A stretch of DNA of 64,000 nt from Janthinobacterium sp. PC23-8 (GTDB lineage: Bacteria; Pseudomonadota; Gammaproteobacteria; Burkholderiales; Burkholderiaceae_D), in the NCBI RefSeq assembly GCF_002250505.1, contig NZ_NJGY01000002.1:776407-840406 (forward strand), read 5' to 3'. The notes below the pieces were generated by a model. It worked only from the letters and a program-made list of their open reading frames with translations, had not been told where the DNA came from and ran no database searches. The position numbers and the translations under genes are program-made. This document shows, in pieces, positions 1-9,532 of this stretch; the stretch's first letter is position 1, and each line of letters starts with the position of its first letter.

Positions 1-429
1 CAGCCGCGACAGCACGGCGCACGCTTGCACCATGTCGACGATCTGGCCGCTTTCCGTCACTTCCAGTTCCAGCAAGGTGGCCGGCAAATCATGCTGGCGC
101 AGGCAAGCCTGCACCGTGTAAAACAGTTGCGGATCGCTCAGTTGCCGTACTGACAGGTTGACCGCGACCGGCACCAGCGGCAGGCCTGCCGCGCGCCACT
201 GCGCCAGTTGCCGGCAGGCGGTGGCAATACCCCAATTGCCCAGCTCGACGATGGTGCCGCTCTGCTCGCACAGGGCGATGAACTGCTGCGGGAACCCCAG
301 GCCACGGCCGGGCTGGCGCCACCGCAACAGCGCTTCCAGGCCCACCAGGCGCAAGTGCGAGGTATCGAACTTGCCCTGATAGTGAAAGCAGAATTCATCG
401 TTGTGCAGGGCGCAGGCCAGGCCAGCCAC
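1..429 (-). CDS. EAL-domain cyclic-di-GMP phosphodiesterase (3' end outside window)
   Basis: The minus-strand frame reads as the first part of an EAL domain: FCFHYQGKFDT, then VGLEALLRWRQPG, then VAVNLSVRQL and LELEVTES. These are the substrate- and metal-binding motifs of c-di-GMP phosphodiesterases (EAL itself is in GLEALLRW). The start is a GTG at 427-429 that overlaps the TAG stop of the upstream chemotaxis receptor by one base (TAGTG), which suggests translational coupling. No GGDEF or sensor domain precedes the EAL domain, so it looks like a stand-alone EAL protein fed by the receptor transcript. The gene continues past base 1, so later motifs are not visible. Family assignment is firm; coupling is inference. 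Confidence 0.8.
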   Translation of the reverse strand, partial: MAGLACALHNDEFCFHYQGKFDTSHLRLVGLEALLRWRQPGRGLGFPQQFIALCEQSGTIVELGNWGIATACRQLAQWRAAGLPLVPVAVNLSVRQLSDPQLFYTVQACLRQHDLPATLLELEVTESGQIVDMVQACAVLSRL

Positions 430-2018
430 TAGGCGGGCAGCCGCAGCACCGCGCGCGCCGGCGTCAAGCTGGCGTGCTCCTGCTGCAGCCGAAAGACACT
501 GACGACCTGCTGCAGCCGCGCCGCTTCGCTTTGCAGCGACTGCGAAGCGGCCGCCGCTTCTTCCACCAGCGCCGCATTTTGCTGCGTCACTTCATCCATC
601 TGCACCACCGCTTCGCTGACCTGGCCGATGCCCGTACTCTGCTCGGCGCTGGCGGTGGTGATGTCGCTCACCATGCGGCTGACCTTTTCCACCGCCTGCA
701 CCACGTCGGCCATGGTGGCGCCAGCCTGCGTGACGAGCGCCGAACCGTTGGACACCTGCAAGCTGGAGGCGGCGATCAGGGCGCGGATGTCGCGCGCGGC
801 CGAGGCGCTGCGCTGGGCAAGGTTACGCACCTCGGTGGCCACCACCGCAAAACCGCGCCCCTGCTCGCCGGCGCGCGCCGCTTCCACCGCCGCATTCAAG
901 GCCAGGATATTGGTCTGGAAGGCGATGCCGTCGATTACGCCGATGATCTCGGCGATCTGCGCCGAGGAGCTGCTGATCGCCTGCATGGTGTTGACCACCT
1001 GCCCGACCGCCTCGCCGCCACGGTTGGCGACCTGCGCCGCTGCCAAAGCCAGGGCGCTCGCTTCACGCGCATTGTCGACATTCTGCCGCACCGTGGAACT
1101 GAGTTCCTCCATCGCCGACGCCGTCTGTTCGAGCGAGCTGGCCTGCTCCTCGGTACGTGCCGACAGGTCGATATTGCCGGCCGCGATCTCGGTCGACGCG
1201 GTGGCGATGGTATCGGTGCCAGTGCGCACCTGCCGCACGATATCTTGCAGGTTGCCATTCATGGTCGACAGCGCGTCGAGCAGCTTGCCCGTTTCATCGG
1301 TGCCGTGGTGGCCAAAGGTGGAGCTGAGGTCGCCGGCAGCTACCGTCTGCGCCACGCCCAGCGCACGCTGCAGGGGACGCACGATGCTGCGCGTGACGAG
1401 CCAGGCCGTGACGACGGCAAACAAGATGGCCGCCGCGCTCAGGGCCAGCACCATCGCCCGCGCCGTCAGGTATTCGTCGTGCACGCGCTGTCCCGATTCC
1501 ACCATGCGCTCGTGCTGGTGCGTGATCAGGGCTTCGAGCGCGGCCATGTAGCGCAGCTGGTCGGCGCGCACGGTTTGCAGCAGCAAGGCGCTCGCTTCGT
1601 CACGCGCTCCGTCATGGAGCAGCGCCAGCACCTTGTCACGCCCCACATTGTAGACGCTGCGCGCATCCTTCACGCCCTCGATCAATTGCTTGCCCTTGCC
1701 GGAGTCGACCAATTTGTCCAGTTCGCCCAGCTTCTGCTCGGTCACCGCGCTGGCCTTGGCAATGACGTCGCGCTCCTGCGCCACTTGTTCCAATTCGTAC
1801 ATCAGGAACAAATTGCGCGAGGAGCGCGCAATCACGTTGACCTGCTTGATGATGTCATTGGCCAGCACGGTTTTCGGATATTCGCGTTCGACCACGCCAC
1901 GCATGCGCTCGTCCAGCAAGGACAAGCGCACCAGGCCCAGCGCGGCGACAGCCAGCAACAACACGGTCAGCACCGCGAACGACCAGCGCAAGCGCGTTCC
2001 TATATTCATATTCGCCAT
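429..2018 (-). CDS. Methyl-accepting chemotaxis protein
   Basis: A 529-residue transmembrane chemoreceptor: TM1 at about residues 12-32, a roughly 155-residue helical periplasmic sensor (four-helix-bundle type), TM2 near 190-210 ([18 protein letters not shown]), a HAMP linker, then the cytoplasmic coiled coil. The hairpin tip [20 protein letters not shown], the CheA/CheW-binding signature, is intact. The start chosen is the ATG at 2016-2018 directly before the TM1 segment; an upstream in-frame extension to 2159 is low-quality sequence. No C-terminal CheR-tethering pentapeptide is visible. Its stop overlaps the GTG of the downstream EAL gene. The ligand cannot be told from sequence. Confidence 0.92.
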   Translation of the reverse strand: MANMNIGTRLRWSFAVLTVLLLAVAALGLVRLSLLDERMRGVVEREYPKTVLANDIIKQVNVIARSSRNLFLMYELEQVAQERDVIAKASAVTEQKLGELDKLVDSGKGKQLIEGVKDARSVYNVGRDKVLALLHDGARDEASALLLQTVRADQLRYMAALEALITHQHERMVESGQRVHDEYLTARAMVLALSAAAILFAVVTAWLVTRSIVRPLQRALGVAQTVAAGDLSSTFGHHGTDETGKLLDALSTMNGNLQDIVRQVRTGTDTIATASTEIAAGNIDLSARTEEQASSLEQTASAMEELSSTVRQNVDNAREASALALAAAQVANRGGEAVGQVVNTMQAISSSSAQIAEIIGVIDGIAFQTNILALNAAVEAARAGEQGRGFAVVATEVRNLAQRSASAARDIRALIAASSLQVSNGSALVTQAGATMADVVQAVEKVSRMVSDITTASAEQSTGIGQVSEAVVQMDEVTQQNAALVEEAAAASQSLQSEAARLQQVVSVFRLQQEHASLTPARAVLRLPA

Positions 2019-2319
2019 ATTTTTGCATTCTTCAAGGTGAGGCAGATCGCCGTGGCCGCCACCACCGGCCATGGCGCATGTGTCATGGCAGAGCGAAACA
2101 GACAGCAGGATCGGCCGGCAGTGGACTAAAGCAGGAGCGAAGATGGCGTGCGCCGTCATCCGCGCCAGGGCGCATGATGCTACCGCAGCCAGTGTGAGTT
2201 ATCCGACAGGCAATGTCGCGTTAAGTTTTGCAAAATTTTGCTTAGATAACAAAACGTATATTTTCGTAACGATGTTTTTTCGGCAAAACCAACCATCATC
2301 AGGCCTACCCGCCGCCATG

Positions 2320-2344
2320 CAAAACGGCCGCACGAGGCGGCCGT
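2320..2344 (-). terminator. Rho-independent terminator, minus strand
   Basis: A perfect 8-bp stem (ACGGCCGC / GCGGCCGT, 5-nt loop) is followed on the minus strand by TTTT. It lies 13 bases after a short minus-strand open frame (2357-2461, 34 codons, TTG start, no Shine-Dalgarno) ending in SEDCQSVAII, which may be a tiny gene or a gene relic. Nothing else in 2019-2545 looks coding; the rest is AT-richer and probably carries the receptor promoter. Confidence 0.6.
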
Positions 2345-2545
2345 CCCGGCAGATAGTCAAATGATGGCGACCGATTGACAGTCTTCCGATTCCTGGTGCG
2401 ACGCCCTGGCCTTGCGCGCCAGCTGATTGGCCTGTGCCGAGAAAATGGTTTTGACAAGCAAGGAATCGAGAGCGAACGGAGATCATCCTTGGCTGCGCCG
2501 TTGAACCTCGTATAAGATGGTCGCAAAGCACACACCGAAAGCACC

Positions 2546-3490
2546 ATGGCCTATCTTATCGAACAAAAACTGGTGATTGGCGTCGCCTCGAGCGCGCTGT
2601 TCGACCTGTCCGACTCGCACCAGGTCTACCTCGACAGCGGCCCCGAGGAATACCGCAAGCACCAGGAAGCGCACCTCGACACGGTGCTGGGGCGCGGCGT
2701 GGCCTTTCCCTTTATCCGCCGCTTTTTAAATATCAACAAGCACCATCCGCACGAAGCGCCGGTGGAAGTGGTGCTGTTCTCGCGCAATTCGCCGGAAACG
2801 GGCTTGCGCGTGATGCGCTCGATCGCCCACTATGGGCTCGATATTTCGCGCGCCGCCTTCATGACCGGCAAGACACCCTACCCTTATCTGCCCGCCTTCA
2901 ACGCCTCGCTGTTCCTGAGCGCCAATGAAGACGACGTGCGCAGCGCCCTGGCCTGCAACTACCCGGCCGGGCTGGTGCTGCCTTCGCGCACCGAGGACGA
3001 CGAGGCCGACGACGAACTGCGCGTGGCCTTCGACTTCGATGGCGTGATCGCCGACGACGAGGCGGAAACCGTTTTCAAGCGCCATAACGACGTCGATGAA
3101 TTCCACGCCCACGAAACGCTGAACGTGGGCAAGCCGCACCGCCCCGGCCCGCTGGCCGATTTGTTCCAGAAACTGGCGGCCATGCAGCGCCTGGAAGAGC
3201 AGGCGCAGCAGCGCGACCCGGCCTACAAAAAGATCCTGCGCATCGCCATCATCACGGCGCGCAACGCGCCTTCGCACGAACGGGTGGTGACGACCCTGAA
3301 AAGCTGGGGCGTGGCGGCCGATGAAACGTTTTTCCTCGGCGGCATGGACAAGTCGCGCGTGCTGGCCGTATTCAGGCCGCATATCTTTTTCGACGACCAA
3401 CTGAGCCACTTGAAATCCAGCGGCGGCACCATCCCGATGGTGCACGTTCCCTTCGGCGTGGCCAATGTACGGGCGGGCGATGGTCTATAA
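2546..3490 (+). CDS. Cytosolic 5'-nucleotidase (PF06189-type)
   Basis: A 314-residue soluble protein of the bacterial 5'-nucleotidase family related to cytosolic cN-I. It is expected to dephosphorylate nucleoside monophosphates. The HAD-like acidic signature DFDGVIADDE lies near residue 161, with later conserved blocks IAIITARNAP and FFDDQ near 230 and 282, matching the nucleophile, motif II/III and terminal acidic motif of that fold. Full length, starting MAYLIEQKLVIGVASSALFD, typical of the family. It stands 60 bp upstream of mfd on the same strand and could share its transcript. Confidence 0.88.
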   Translation: MAYLIEQKLVIGVASSALFDLSDSHQVYLDSGPEEYRKHQEAHLDTVLGRGVAFPFIRRFLNINKHHPHEAPVEVVLFSRNSPETGLRVMRSIAHYGLDISRAAFMTGKTPYPYLPAFNASLFLSANEDDVRSALACNYPAGLVLPSRTEDDEADDELRVAFDFDGVIADDEAETVFKRHNDVDEFHAHETLNVGKPHRPGPLADLFQKLAAMQRLEEQAQQRDPAYKKILRIAIITARNAPSHERVVTTLKSWGVAADETFFLGGMDKSRVLAVFRPHIFFDDQLSHLKSSGGTIPMVHVPFGVANVRAGDGL

Positions 3491-3550
3491 TCGTACCTGG
3501 CTGCCCAGCCATCCCCGTCAACTGCCTCTGCCACCTGCGCCATCGCCTGC

Positions 3551-6500
3551 ATGTCCTTAGCCCTGAAAAAATCGCTCCCCAAGCCCGGCAACCGCTACGC
3601 GCTGCCCGCCCTGTATGGTTCATCCGACGCCTATGCGCTGGCGCTGGCCGCCTTGGCACTGAAGTCGCGCGGCCAGATGCTGGCCGTGGTGGTGGCGCAG
3701 GCCAGCGACGGCCAGCGCCTGCTCGATGAAATACCGTGGTTTGGCGGCCAGGAACTGCGCTGCCATCTGCTGCCGGACTGGGAGACCCTGCCCTACGACG
3801 CTTTTTCGCCGCACCAGGACCTGGTGTCAGAGCGCCTGGCCACCCTGCACGAAATCCAGAACCGCCAGTGCGACGTCCTGATTGTGCCGGCCACCACCGC
3901 GCTGGTGCGCCTGGCGCCGCCGTCGTTTCTGGCGGCCTACACCTTCTTTTTCAAGAAGGGCGAAACGCTGGACGAAGCGCGCCTGAAGTCGCAGCTGACC
4001 CTGGCCGGCTACAGCCATGTATCGCAAGTGATGTCGCCCGGCGAATACTCGGTGCGCGGCGGCCTGCTCGACCTGTTCCCCATGGGTTCAGCCCTGCCCT
4101 ACCGGCTCGACCTGTTCGGCGACACCATCGAGACCATCCGTACCTTTGACGCCGACACCCAGCGCTCGCTGTACCCGGTGCACGAAGTGCGGCTGCTGCC
4201 GGGCCGTGAATTTCCCATGGACGAAGCGGCGCGCACCACCTTCCGCAGCCGCTGGCGCGAGCAGTTCGAAGGCGATCCGTCGCGCTCGGTGGTCTACAAG
4301 GACATCAGCAGCGGCATCGCCTCGGCCGGCATCGAATACTATCTGCCGCTGTTTTTTGAACAAACCGCCACCCTGTTCGACTACCTGCCGCCCGACGCCT
4401 CGCTGGCCCTGGTGGGCGAAATCGACGCGGCAATCGGCCGCTTCTGGACCGACACGCAGTCGCGCTACCGCTTCCTGAAAGCCGACCGCGAACGCCCGAT
4501 CCTGCCGCCCGAATCGCTGTTTTTGGGCGACGAGCAGTTCTTTGCGCTGGCCAAGCCCTACGGGCGCCTGGCGATTGCCAAGTCGAACGATGCGCTGGCC
4601 TCCGAACTGTCGGCGCCGCTGCCCAATATTGCGGTGAACCGCCGCGCCGATGATCCGCTGGCCAATCTGCGCAGCTTCCTGCTGCAACCGGGGCGCAGGG
4701 TGATGGTCTGCGCCGAGTCGAACGGCCGGCGCGAAACCTTGCAGCAGTACTTTTCCGAATACGATTTGCAGCTGACGCCGGTGGAAGGCAGCGACGGCTT
4801 TTTGCAATCAAGCGCCAAGCTGATGCTGGGCGTGGCGCCGCTGCATGCCGGTTTCGAGCTGTACACGGACGCCGGCAACCTGGCGTTCATCACCGAGACC
4901 GAGCTGTATGCAGGTTCGGGCCGGCGCGTCGGCAAGAAAAAACAGGAAGGCGTCACCCAGGTCGAATCGATGGTGCGCGACCTGTCGGAGCTGAAAATCG
5001 GCGATCCGGTAGTGCATATCAACCATGGCATCGGGCGCTACATGGGCTTGACCAGCATGGACCTGGGCGAAGGCGAAACGGAGTTTCTGCACCTCGAATA
5101 CGCAAAAGACACCAAGCTGTATGTGCCGGTGTCGCAGCTGCACGTGATCTCGCGCTATTCGGGCGCCTCGCCGGAAGACGCGCCGCTGCATTCGCTCGGT
5201 TCGGGCCAGTGGGAAAAAGCGAAAAAGCGCGCGGCAGACCAGGTGCGCGACACGGCCGCCGAGCTGCTCAACCTGTATGCGCGCCGCGCGCTGCGCCAGG
5301 GCCATGCCTTCGAATACTCGTCGCACGATTACGAGCGCTTTGCCGACAGCTTCGGCTTCGACGAGACGCCCGACCAGGCCGAGGCGATCCACAATGTGAT
5401 CCGCGACATGACATCGGGCAAACCGATGGACCGCCTGGTGTGCGGCGATGTGGGTTTTGGCAAGACGGAAGTGGCGCTGCGCGCGGCGTTTATCGCCGTC
5501 ATGGGCGGCAAGCAGGTGGCCATCCTGGCGCCGACCACCCTGCTGGCCGAGCAGCACGCGCAGACCTTTGCCGACCGCTTCGCCGACTGGCCGGTGCGCA
5601 TCGCCGAACTGTCGCGCTTTCGCAGCGGCAAGGAGATCACGCAGGCCTTCAAGGGCATGGCCGACGGCACGCTCGATATCATTATCGGCACGCATAAACT
5701 GCTGTCCGATGACGTGAAGTTCACGCGCCTGGGGCTGGTCATTATCGACGAGGAACACAGATTCGGCGTGCGCCAGAAAGAAGCGTTGAAAGCGCTGCGC
5801 GCCGAAGTCGACGTGCTGACCCTGACGGCCACGCCGATCCCGCGCACCCTGGGCATGGCGCTGGAGGGTTTGCGCGACTTTTCGATCATCGCCACGGCGC
5901 CGCAAAAGCGCCTGGCCATCAAGACGTTCGTGCGCAGCGAAGGCGAAGCGATCATCCGCGAAGCGTGCCTGCGCGAGCTCAAACGCGGTGGCCAGATCTA
6001 CTTCCTGCACAACGAGGTGGAAACCATCCAGAACCGCCTGGCCATGCTGACCGAACTGCTGCCCGAGGCGCGCATCGCCGTGGCGCACGGCCAGATGCAC
6101 GAGCGCGACCTGGAAAAAGTGATGCGCGACTTCGTCGCCCAGCGCTACAATATTTTGCTGTGCACCACCATCATCGAGACCGGCATCGACGTGCCGACCG
6201 CGAATACCATCATCATGCACCGCGCCGACAAATTTGGTCTCGCGCAGCTGCACCAGTTGCGCGGCCGGGTCGGCCGTTCGCATCACCAGGCTTACGCCTA
6301 TCTGCTGGTGAATGACGTGCAGGGTCTCACGAAACTGGCGCAGCGCCGGCTGGACGCCATTCAGCAGATGGAAGAACTGGGCAGCGGCTTTTACCTGGCC
6401 ATGCACGACCTGGAAATTCGCGGCGCCGGCGAAGTGCTGGGCGAGAGCCAGTCCGGCGAGATGACGGAAATCGGCTTCCAGCTGTATTCGGACATGCTCA

Positions 6501-6994
6501 ACGAAGCCGTGCGCTCGCTCAAAGCCGGCAAGGAGCCGGACCTGGCCGCGCCGCTGGCGTCGACCACCGAGATCAACCTGCATGTGCCGGCGCTGCTGCC
6601 GGCCGACTTCTGCGGCGATGTGCATGAACGCCTGTCGATCTACAAGCGCCTGGCCAACTGCGCCACGCAGGACAAGATCGACGATATCCAGGAAGAGCTG
6701 ATCGACCGCTTCGGCAAGCTGCCCGACCCGGTGAAAGCGCTGATCGAGACGCACCGCCTGCGCATCGCCGCCAAGACTGTGGGCATCGTCAAGATCGACG
6801 TGCATGGCGAAGCGGCCACCCTGCAATTCATGGCCCAGCCACCGATCGATCCGATGCGCATCATCGACCTGATACAGAAGAACCGCCATATCAAGCTGCA
6901 TGGCCAGGACAAGCTGAAAATCAGCGCCACCATGCCGGACCTGGCGGCGCGCGTGACGCAAATCAAGACCACCATCAAGCAATTGACCGTTTAG
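3551..6994 (+). CDS. mfd: Transcription-repair coupling factor Mfd
   Basis: A 1147-residue SF2 translocase that removes RNA polymerase stalled at DNA lesions and recruits UvrA. In order: UvrB-homology N-terminal modules (residues about 1-340), the RNA-polymerase-interaction domain (from about 477, KIGDPVVHINHGIGRYMGL), the RecG-like motor with Walker A CGDVGFGKTE near 632 and DEEH box IDEEHRFG near 733, the ATP-linked TRG region RGRVGRSHHQAYAYLL, and the C-terminal UvrA-masking TRCF domain. Length and all motifs are normal for Mfd, with no truncation. Followed at 20 bp by serB on the same strand. Confidence 0.98.
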   Translation: MSLALKKSLPKPGNRYALPALYGSSDAYALALAALALKSRGQMLAVVVAQASDGQRLLDEIPWFGGQELRCHLLPDWETLPYDAFSPHQDLVSERLATLHEIQNRQCDVLIVPATTALVRLAPPSFLAAYTFFFKKGETLDEARLKSQLTLAGYSHVSQVMSPGEYSVRGGLLDLFPMGSALPYRLDLFGDTIETIRTFDADTQRSLYPVHEVRLLPGREFPMDEAARTTFRSRWREQFEGDPSRSVVYKDISSGIASAGIEYYLPLFFEQTATLFDYLPPDASLALVGEIDAAIGRFWTDTQSRYRFLKADRERPILPPESLFLGDEQFFALAKPYGRLAIAKSNDALASELSAPLPNIAVNRRADDPLANLRSFLLQPGRRVMVCAESNGRRETLQQYFSEYDLQLTPVEGSDGFLQSSAKLMLGVAPLHAGFELYTDAGNLAFITETELYAGSGRRVGKKKQEGVTQVESMVRDLSELKIGDPVVHINHGIGRYMGLTSMDLGEGETEFLHLEYAKDTKLYVPVSQLHVISRYSGASPEDAPLHSLGSGQWEKAKKRAADQVRDTAAELLNLYARRALRQGHAFEYSSHDYERFADSFGFDETPDQAEAIHNVIRDMTSGKPMDRLVCGDVGFGKTEVALRAAFIAVMGGKQVAILAPTTLLAEQHAQTFADRFADWPVRIAELSRFRSGKEITQAFKGMADGTLDIIIGTHKLLSDDVKFTRLGLVIIDEEHRFGVRQKEALKALRAEVDVLTLTATPIPRTLGMALEGLRDFSIIATAPQKRLAIKTFVRSEGEAIIREACLRELKRGGQIYFLHNEVETIQNRLAMLTELLPEARIAVAHGQMHERDLEKVMRDFVAQRYNILLCTTIIETGIDVPTANTIIMHRADKFGLAQLHQLRGRVGRSHHQAYAYLLVNDVQGLTKLAQRRLDAIQQMEELGSGFYLAMHDLEIRGAGEVLGESQSGEMTEIGFQLYSDMLNEAVRSLKAGKEPDLAAPLASTTEINLHVPALLPADFCGDVHERLSIYKRLANCATQDKIDDIQEELIDRFGKLPDPVKALIETHRLRIAAKTVGIVKIDVHGEAATLQFMAQPPIDPMRIIDLIQKNRHIKLHGQDKLKISATMPDLAARVTQIKTTIKQLTV

Positions 6995-7014
6995 ACTTTA
7001 ACCGCAGGCTGACC

Positions 7015-7881
7015 ATGACCAATACCTCCTCCGTGACCATGAACTTGATACTGCAGGGCGCCGATGGCGACCCGGCGCGCCTCGAGCGCATCGCCGCGCT
7101 GGCCGCACCCACCAGTATCACGCGCCTGGGGCCGCTTGCGCTGCGCTGCGAAAAAATCAGCTACTCGCAAGCGCTGCTGCCGACCATCGAGATGGCGGCG
7201 CAGGCGGCCCAGATCGACGCCACCTACCTCATGGGACGGCGCGCGCTGAGTGAATTCAAGCTCGTCGCCATGGACATGGATTCGACCTTGATCACCATCG
7301 AGTGCATCGATGAAATCGCCGACATGCAGGGCCTGAAACCGCAGGTGGCGGCCATTACGGAAGCGGCCATGCGCGGCGAACTCGATTTTACCGCCAGCCT
7401 CCGGCAACGCGTGGCCCTGCTCGAAGGCCTGGACGCGTCGGCGCTGCAGCGCGTCTACGACGAACGCCTGAAACTGTCGCCGGGCGCCGAAAAAATGCTG
7501 GCGGCCGTGCAAGCGGCCGGCCTGAAAACCCTGCTCGTGTCGGGCGGCTTTACCTTCTTCACCGAACGCCTGAAAGAGCGCCTGGGCCTCGATTACACCC
7601 ACGCCAATGCACTGGAAATCGTCGACGGCAAGCTGACCGGCAAGGTGTTGGGCGGCATCGTCGACGCCGAGGAAAAGCAGCGCACGGTCGAACGGGTATG
7701 CAAGGAGCTGGGCATCTCGCCGTCGCAGGCGATCGTCATGGGCGACGGCGCCAACGACCTGAAAATGATGGGCATTGCGGGCCTGTCGGTGGCCTTCCGC
7801 GCCAAGCCCGTGGTGCGCGCCCAGGCCGACGTGGCGCTCAATTTCGCGGGGCTGGACGGCGTGCTGAACGTGCTGGCCTGA
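7015..7881 (+). CDS. serB: Phosphoserine phosphatase SerB
   Basis: A 288-residue HAD-family phosphatase for the last step of L-serine biosynthesis. HAD motif I is DMDSTLI near residue 86 (the first Asp is the nucleophile), motif II SGGFTFF near 175 and motif III GDGANDLKM near 243. The N-terminal 80 residues form the small ACT-like domain of the SerB2/long-form class. The ATG at 7015 is used here; an in-frame ATG at 7039 (MNLILQG) matches the usual family N-terminus equally well. It ends back-to-back with the convergent MscS gene with no spacer. Confidence 0.96.
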   Translation: MTNTSSVTMNLILQGADGDPARLERIAALAAPTSITRLGPLALRCEKISYSQALLPTIEMAAQAAQIDATYLMGRRALSEFKLVAMDMDSTLITIECIDEIADMQGLKPQVAAITEAAMRGELDFTASLRQRVALLEGLDASALQRVYDERLKLSPGAEKMLAAVQAAGLKTLLVSGGFTFFTERLKERLGLDYTHANALEIVDGKLTGKVLGGIVDAEEKQRTVERVCKELGISPSQAIVMGDGANDLKMMGIAGLSVAFRAKPVVRAQADVALNFAGLDGVLNVLA

Positions 7882-9327
7882 CTATTTCGCCAGCCTGAAA
7901 AACTCGCGGATGCGCTCGATCATGCCTGGCGATTGCGGCGCGCCCGCAGCCTGGCCCGCCGGGCGCAGCAAGGCGTCTTCGTTGACGCTGCGGCGCCGCT
8001 CGATCAGTTCGGCGATGCGCCCGACCAGCATCGGGTTGCGCTCGAAAATCGCGGCCATGGTGTGCTTGGCCACTTCCAGGGTCACGCTGGCCACGCGGGC
8101 GCGCACATGGGCCGAGCGCGGCGCCCCCGTAAACAGCGACATCTCGCCGAAACAGTCGCCGGGCCACAGCCGCGCCACCTCCAGCGGGCCGTGCGGGCCG
8201 TCGATGATCACCTCGAAACTGCCCTCCAGCACCACGAACATGGTCTCGCCAGCGTCGCCGGCGTTCAGCAGCGCCTGCCCGGCGGCGGTATGCACCGTCA
8301 CTGTCTCGGCCGCGATCACGGCCAGTTCCTGGGCCGACAGCGCCGACAGATAGCGCGCGCTGCCCAGCACACTGGCGCGCACCTCGGGCAGCTCCAGGTG
8401 ATGCTGTCCATGGCCGCCATGGCGGCGCCATTCCACCTGCGTTCTGCTGGTCAGCGGCACGCCGGCGGCGCGCAGGAATTGCGCGCCATACTGCAGCGCC
8501 ACGTGGCTGTAAGTACCTGGCGACCTGGCGCCCACCTCGACGAAATACACCAGGCGATACGTGGCCAGGCCGTCCTTCAGGGCCGCCACCTGCACGTAAG
8601 GCGCAGGCTGGGCGGCCAGCAGGCCGTCCATTACCGCGCGCGCCAGGGCGTTGTCGAGAATGGCCAGGACGCGCGCCGTATCGTGTTCGGCATCCAGTTC
8701 CAGCACGCACTCGTATTTGGACAAGGGACTCGGGCGCGAGCGGTTGGTCACCATCACGCCGGCAAATTCGCCATTCGGTATCAGCACCAGATTGTCGGCG
8801 CGGTCGGCCAGCACCACGGTGCGCCAGGCGAAATCGAGCACCTTGCCAGACAGGTCGCGGCCACGGTATTGCAGGTCGACCCAGTCGCCCACGCTGATCG
8901 AGGCGTCCAGGTGCAGCGCAATGCCGGAAAATACGTCGGCCACCAGGCCGCGCAAACCAAAACCGAGGATCAGGCCGATCACGCCGGAGGCGCCCAGCAT
9001 GGCCGTCATCGACAGGCCGAAGACCTGGTTCAATATGCCGCAAAAAGACAGCGCGTAAATCAGGAAGGTGACGATCTGCAGCGCCAGCCGCGGCACCCGC
9101 ATGTCGGGTGTGCGGCCGCGCGCGGCCAGCGCCCACATCAGCTGGTCCAGCAGCATGGCCAGCAGCAGCAATTGCAGCAGCGGGATGCCGTCGCCGGCCA
9201 GCAGGCCCGCCGCCGCGCGCCCGTCGGCCAGCCAGCCGAACGGCCCACCCAATACTTCCAGTGACGCCAAAGCCAGCAAGATGCTGGCCACGGCCAGTAA
9301 TGCACTCCTGATCCAGTACTTGTTCAT
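7882..9327 (-). CDS. MscS-type mechanosensitive channel with C-terminal cyclic-nucleotide-binding domain
   Basis: A 481-residue membrane protein. Three or four hydrophobic helices lie before residue 140; the pore-lining, glycine-rich helix GASGVIGLILGFGLRGLVAD is followed by the MscS beta domain (SVGDWVDLQYRGRDLSGKVLDF, VLIPNGEFAG). A C-terminal cNMP-binding domain spans about 335-450 (AGETMFVVLEGSFEVII, GDCFGEMSLFTGAPRSAHV, the phosphate-binding cassette). This architecture is known for bCNG channels, which are gated by cyclic nucleotide and mostly respond weakly to tension. The start ATG at 9325-9327 precedes the first TM helix. The intron/IS block sits 133 bp upstream and may have displaced its promoter. 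Confidence 0.9.
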   Translation of the reverse strand: MNKYWIRSALLAVASILLALASLEVLGGPFGWLADGRAAAGLLAGDGIPLLQLLLLAMLLDQLMWALAARGRTPDMRVPRLALQIVTFLIYALSFCGILNQVFGLSMTAMLGASGVIGLILGFGLRGLVADVFSGIALHLDASISVGDWVDLQYRGRDLSGKVLDFAWRTVVLADRADNLVLIPNGEFAGVMVTNRSRPSPLSKYECVLELDAEHDTARVLAILDNALARAVMDGLLAAQPAPYVQVAALKDGLATYRLVYFVEVGARSPGTYSHVALQYGAQFLRAAGVPLTSRTQVEWRRHGGHGQHHLELPEVRASVLGSARYLSALSAQELAVIAAETVTVHTAAGQALLNAGDAGETMFVVLEGSFEVIIDGPHGPLEVARLWPGDCFGEMSLFTGAPRSAHVRARVASVTLEVAKHTMAAIFERNPMLVGRIAELIERRRSVNEDALLRPAGQAAGAPQSPGMIERIREFFRLAK

Positions 9328-9459
9328 GATGCCCCATCTTGCAAAATCGTCGGCATCACTGCCCCAGTGTTCATGATAGCGGGCGATTGTGACGCCGGCA
9401 TGACAAGCTGACCACGGCGCGCGCGCCGGGCACGATATTTTTGCTATATTGCAATTATG

Positions 9460-9532
9460 GTCGCGGTAGGGACAGAAGTCTCCTCCTGCCCCCCGCACAG
9501 ATCCCTGCGAGCGGCACTACCGCACAAGGCTC
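9460..9532 (-). ncRNA. Group II intron domains V and VI
   Basis: Domain V starts GAGCC one base after the maturase stop and folds as GAGCCUU/AGGGAUC (one G-A mismatch) topped by GCGG/CCGC. Domain VI pairs GGGGCAGGA with UUCUGUCCC (9 bp) and GCGG with CCGC, leaving a bulged UA on the 3' side. The bulged A is 7 nt from the proposed 3' splice site, the normal branch-point position. Pairing was worked out by eye. Confidence 0.75.

Noticed and set aside
474-2129. Long open frame antisense to the chemoreceptor
   Set aside because: Shadow of a GC-rich gene; His/Arg/Gln-rich with no motifs. Similar shadows opposite guaA, guaB, mfd, and the tail genes were also left out.
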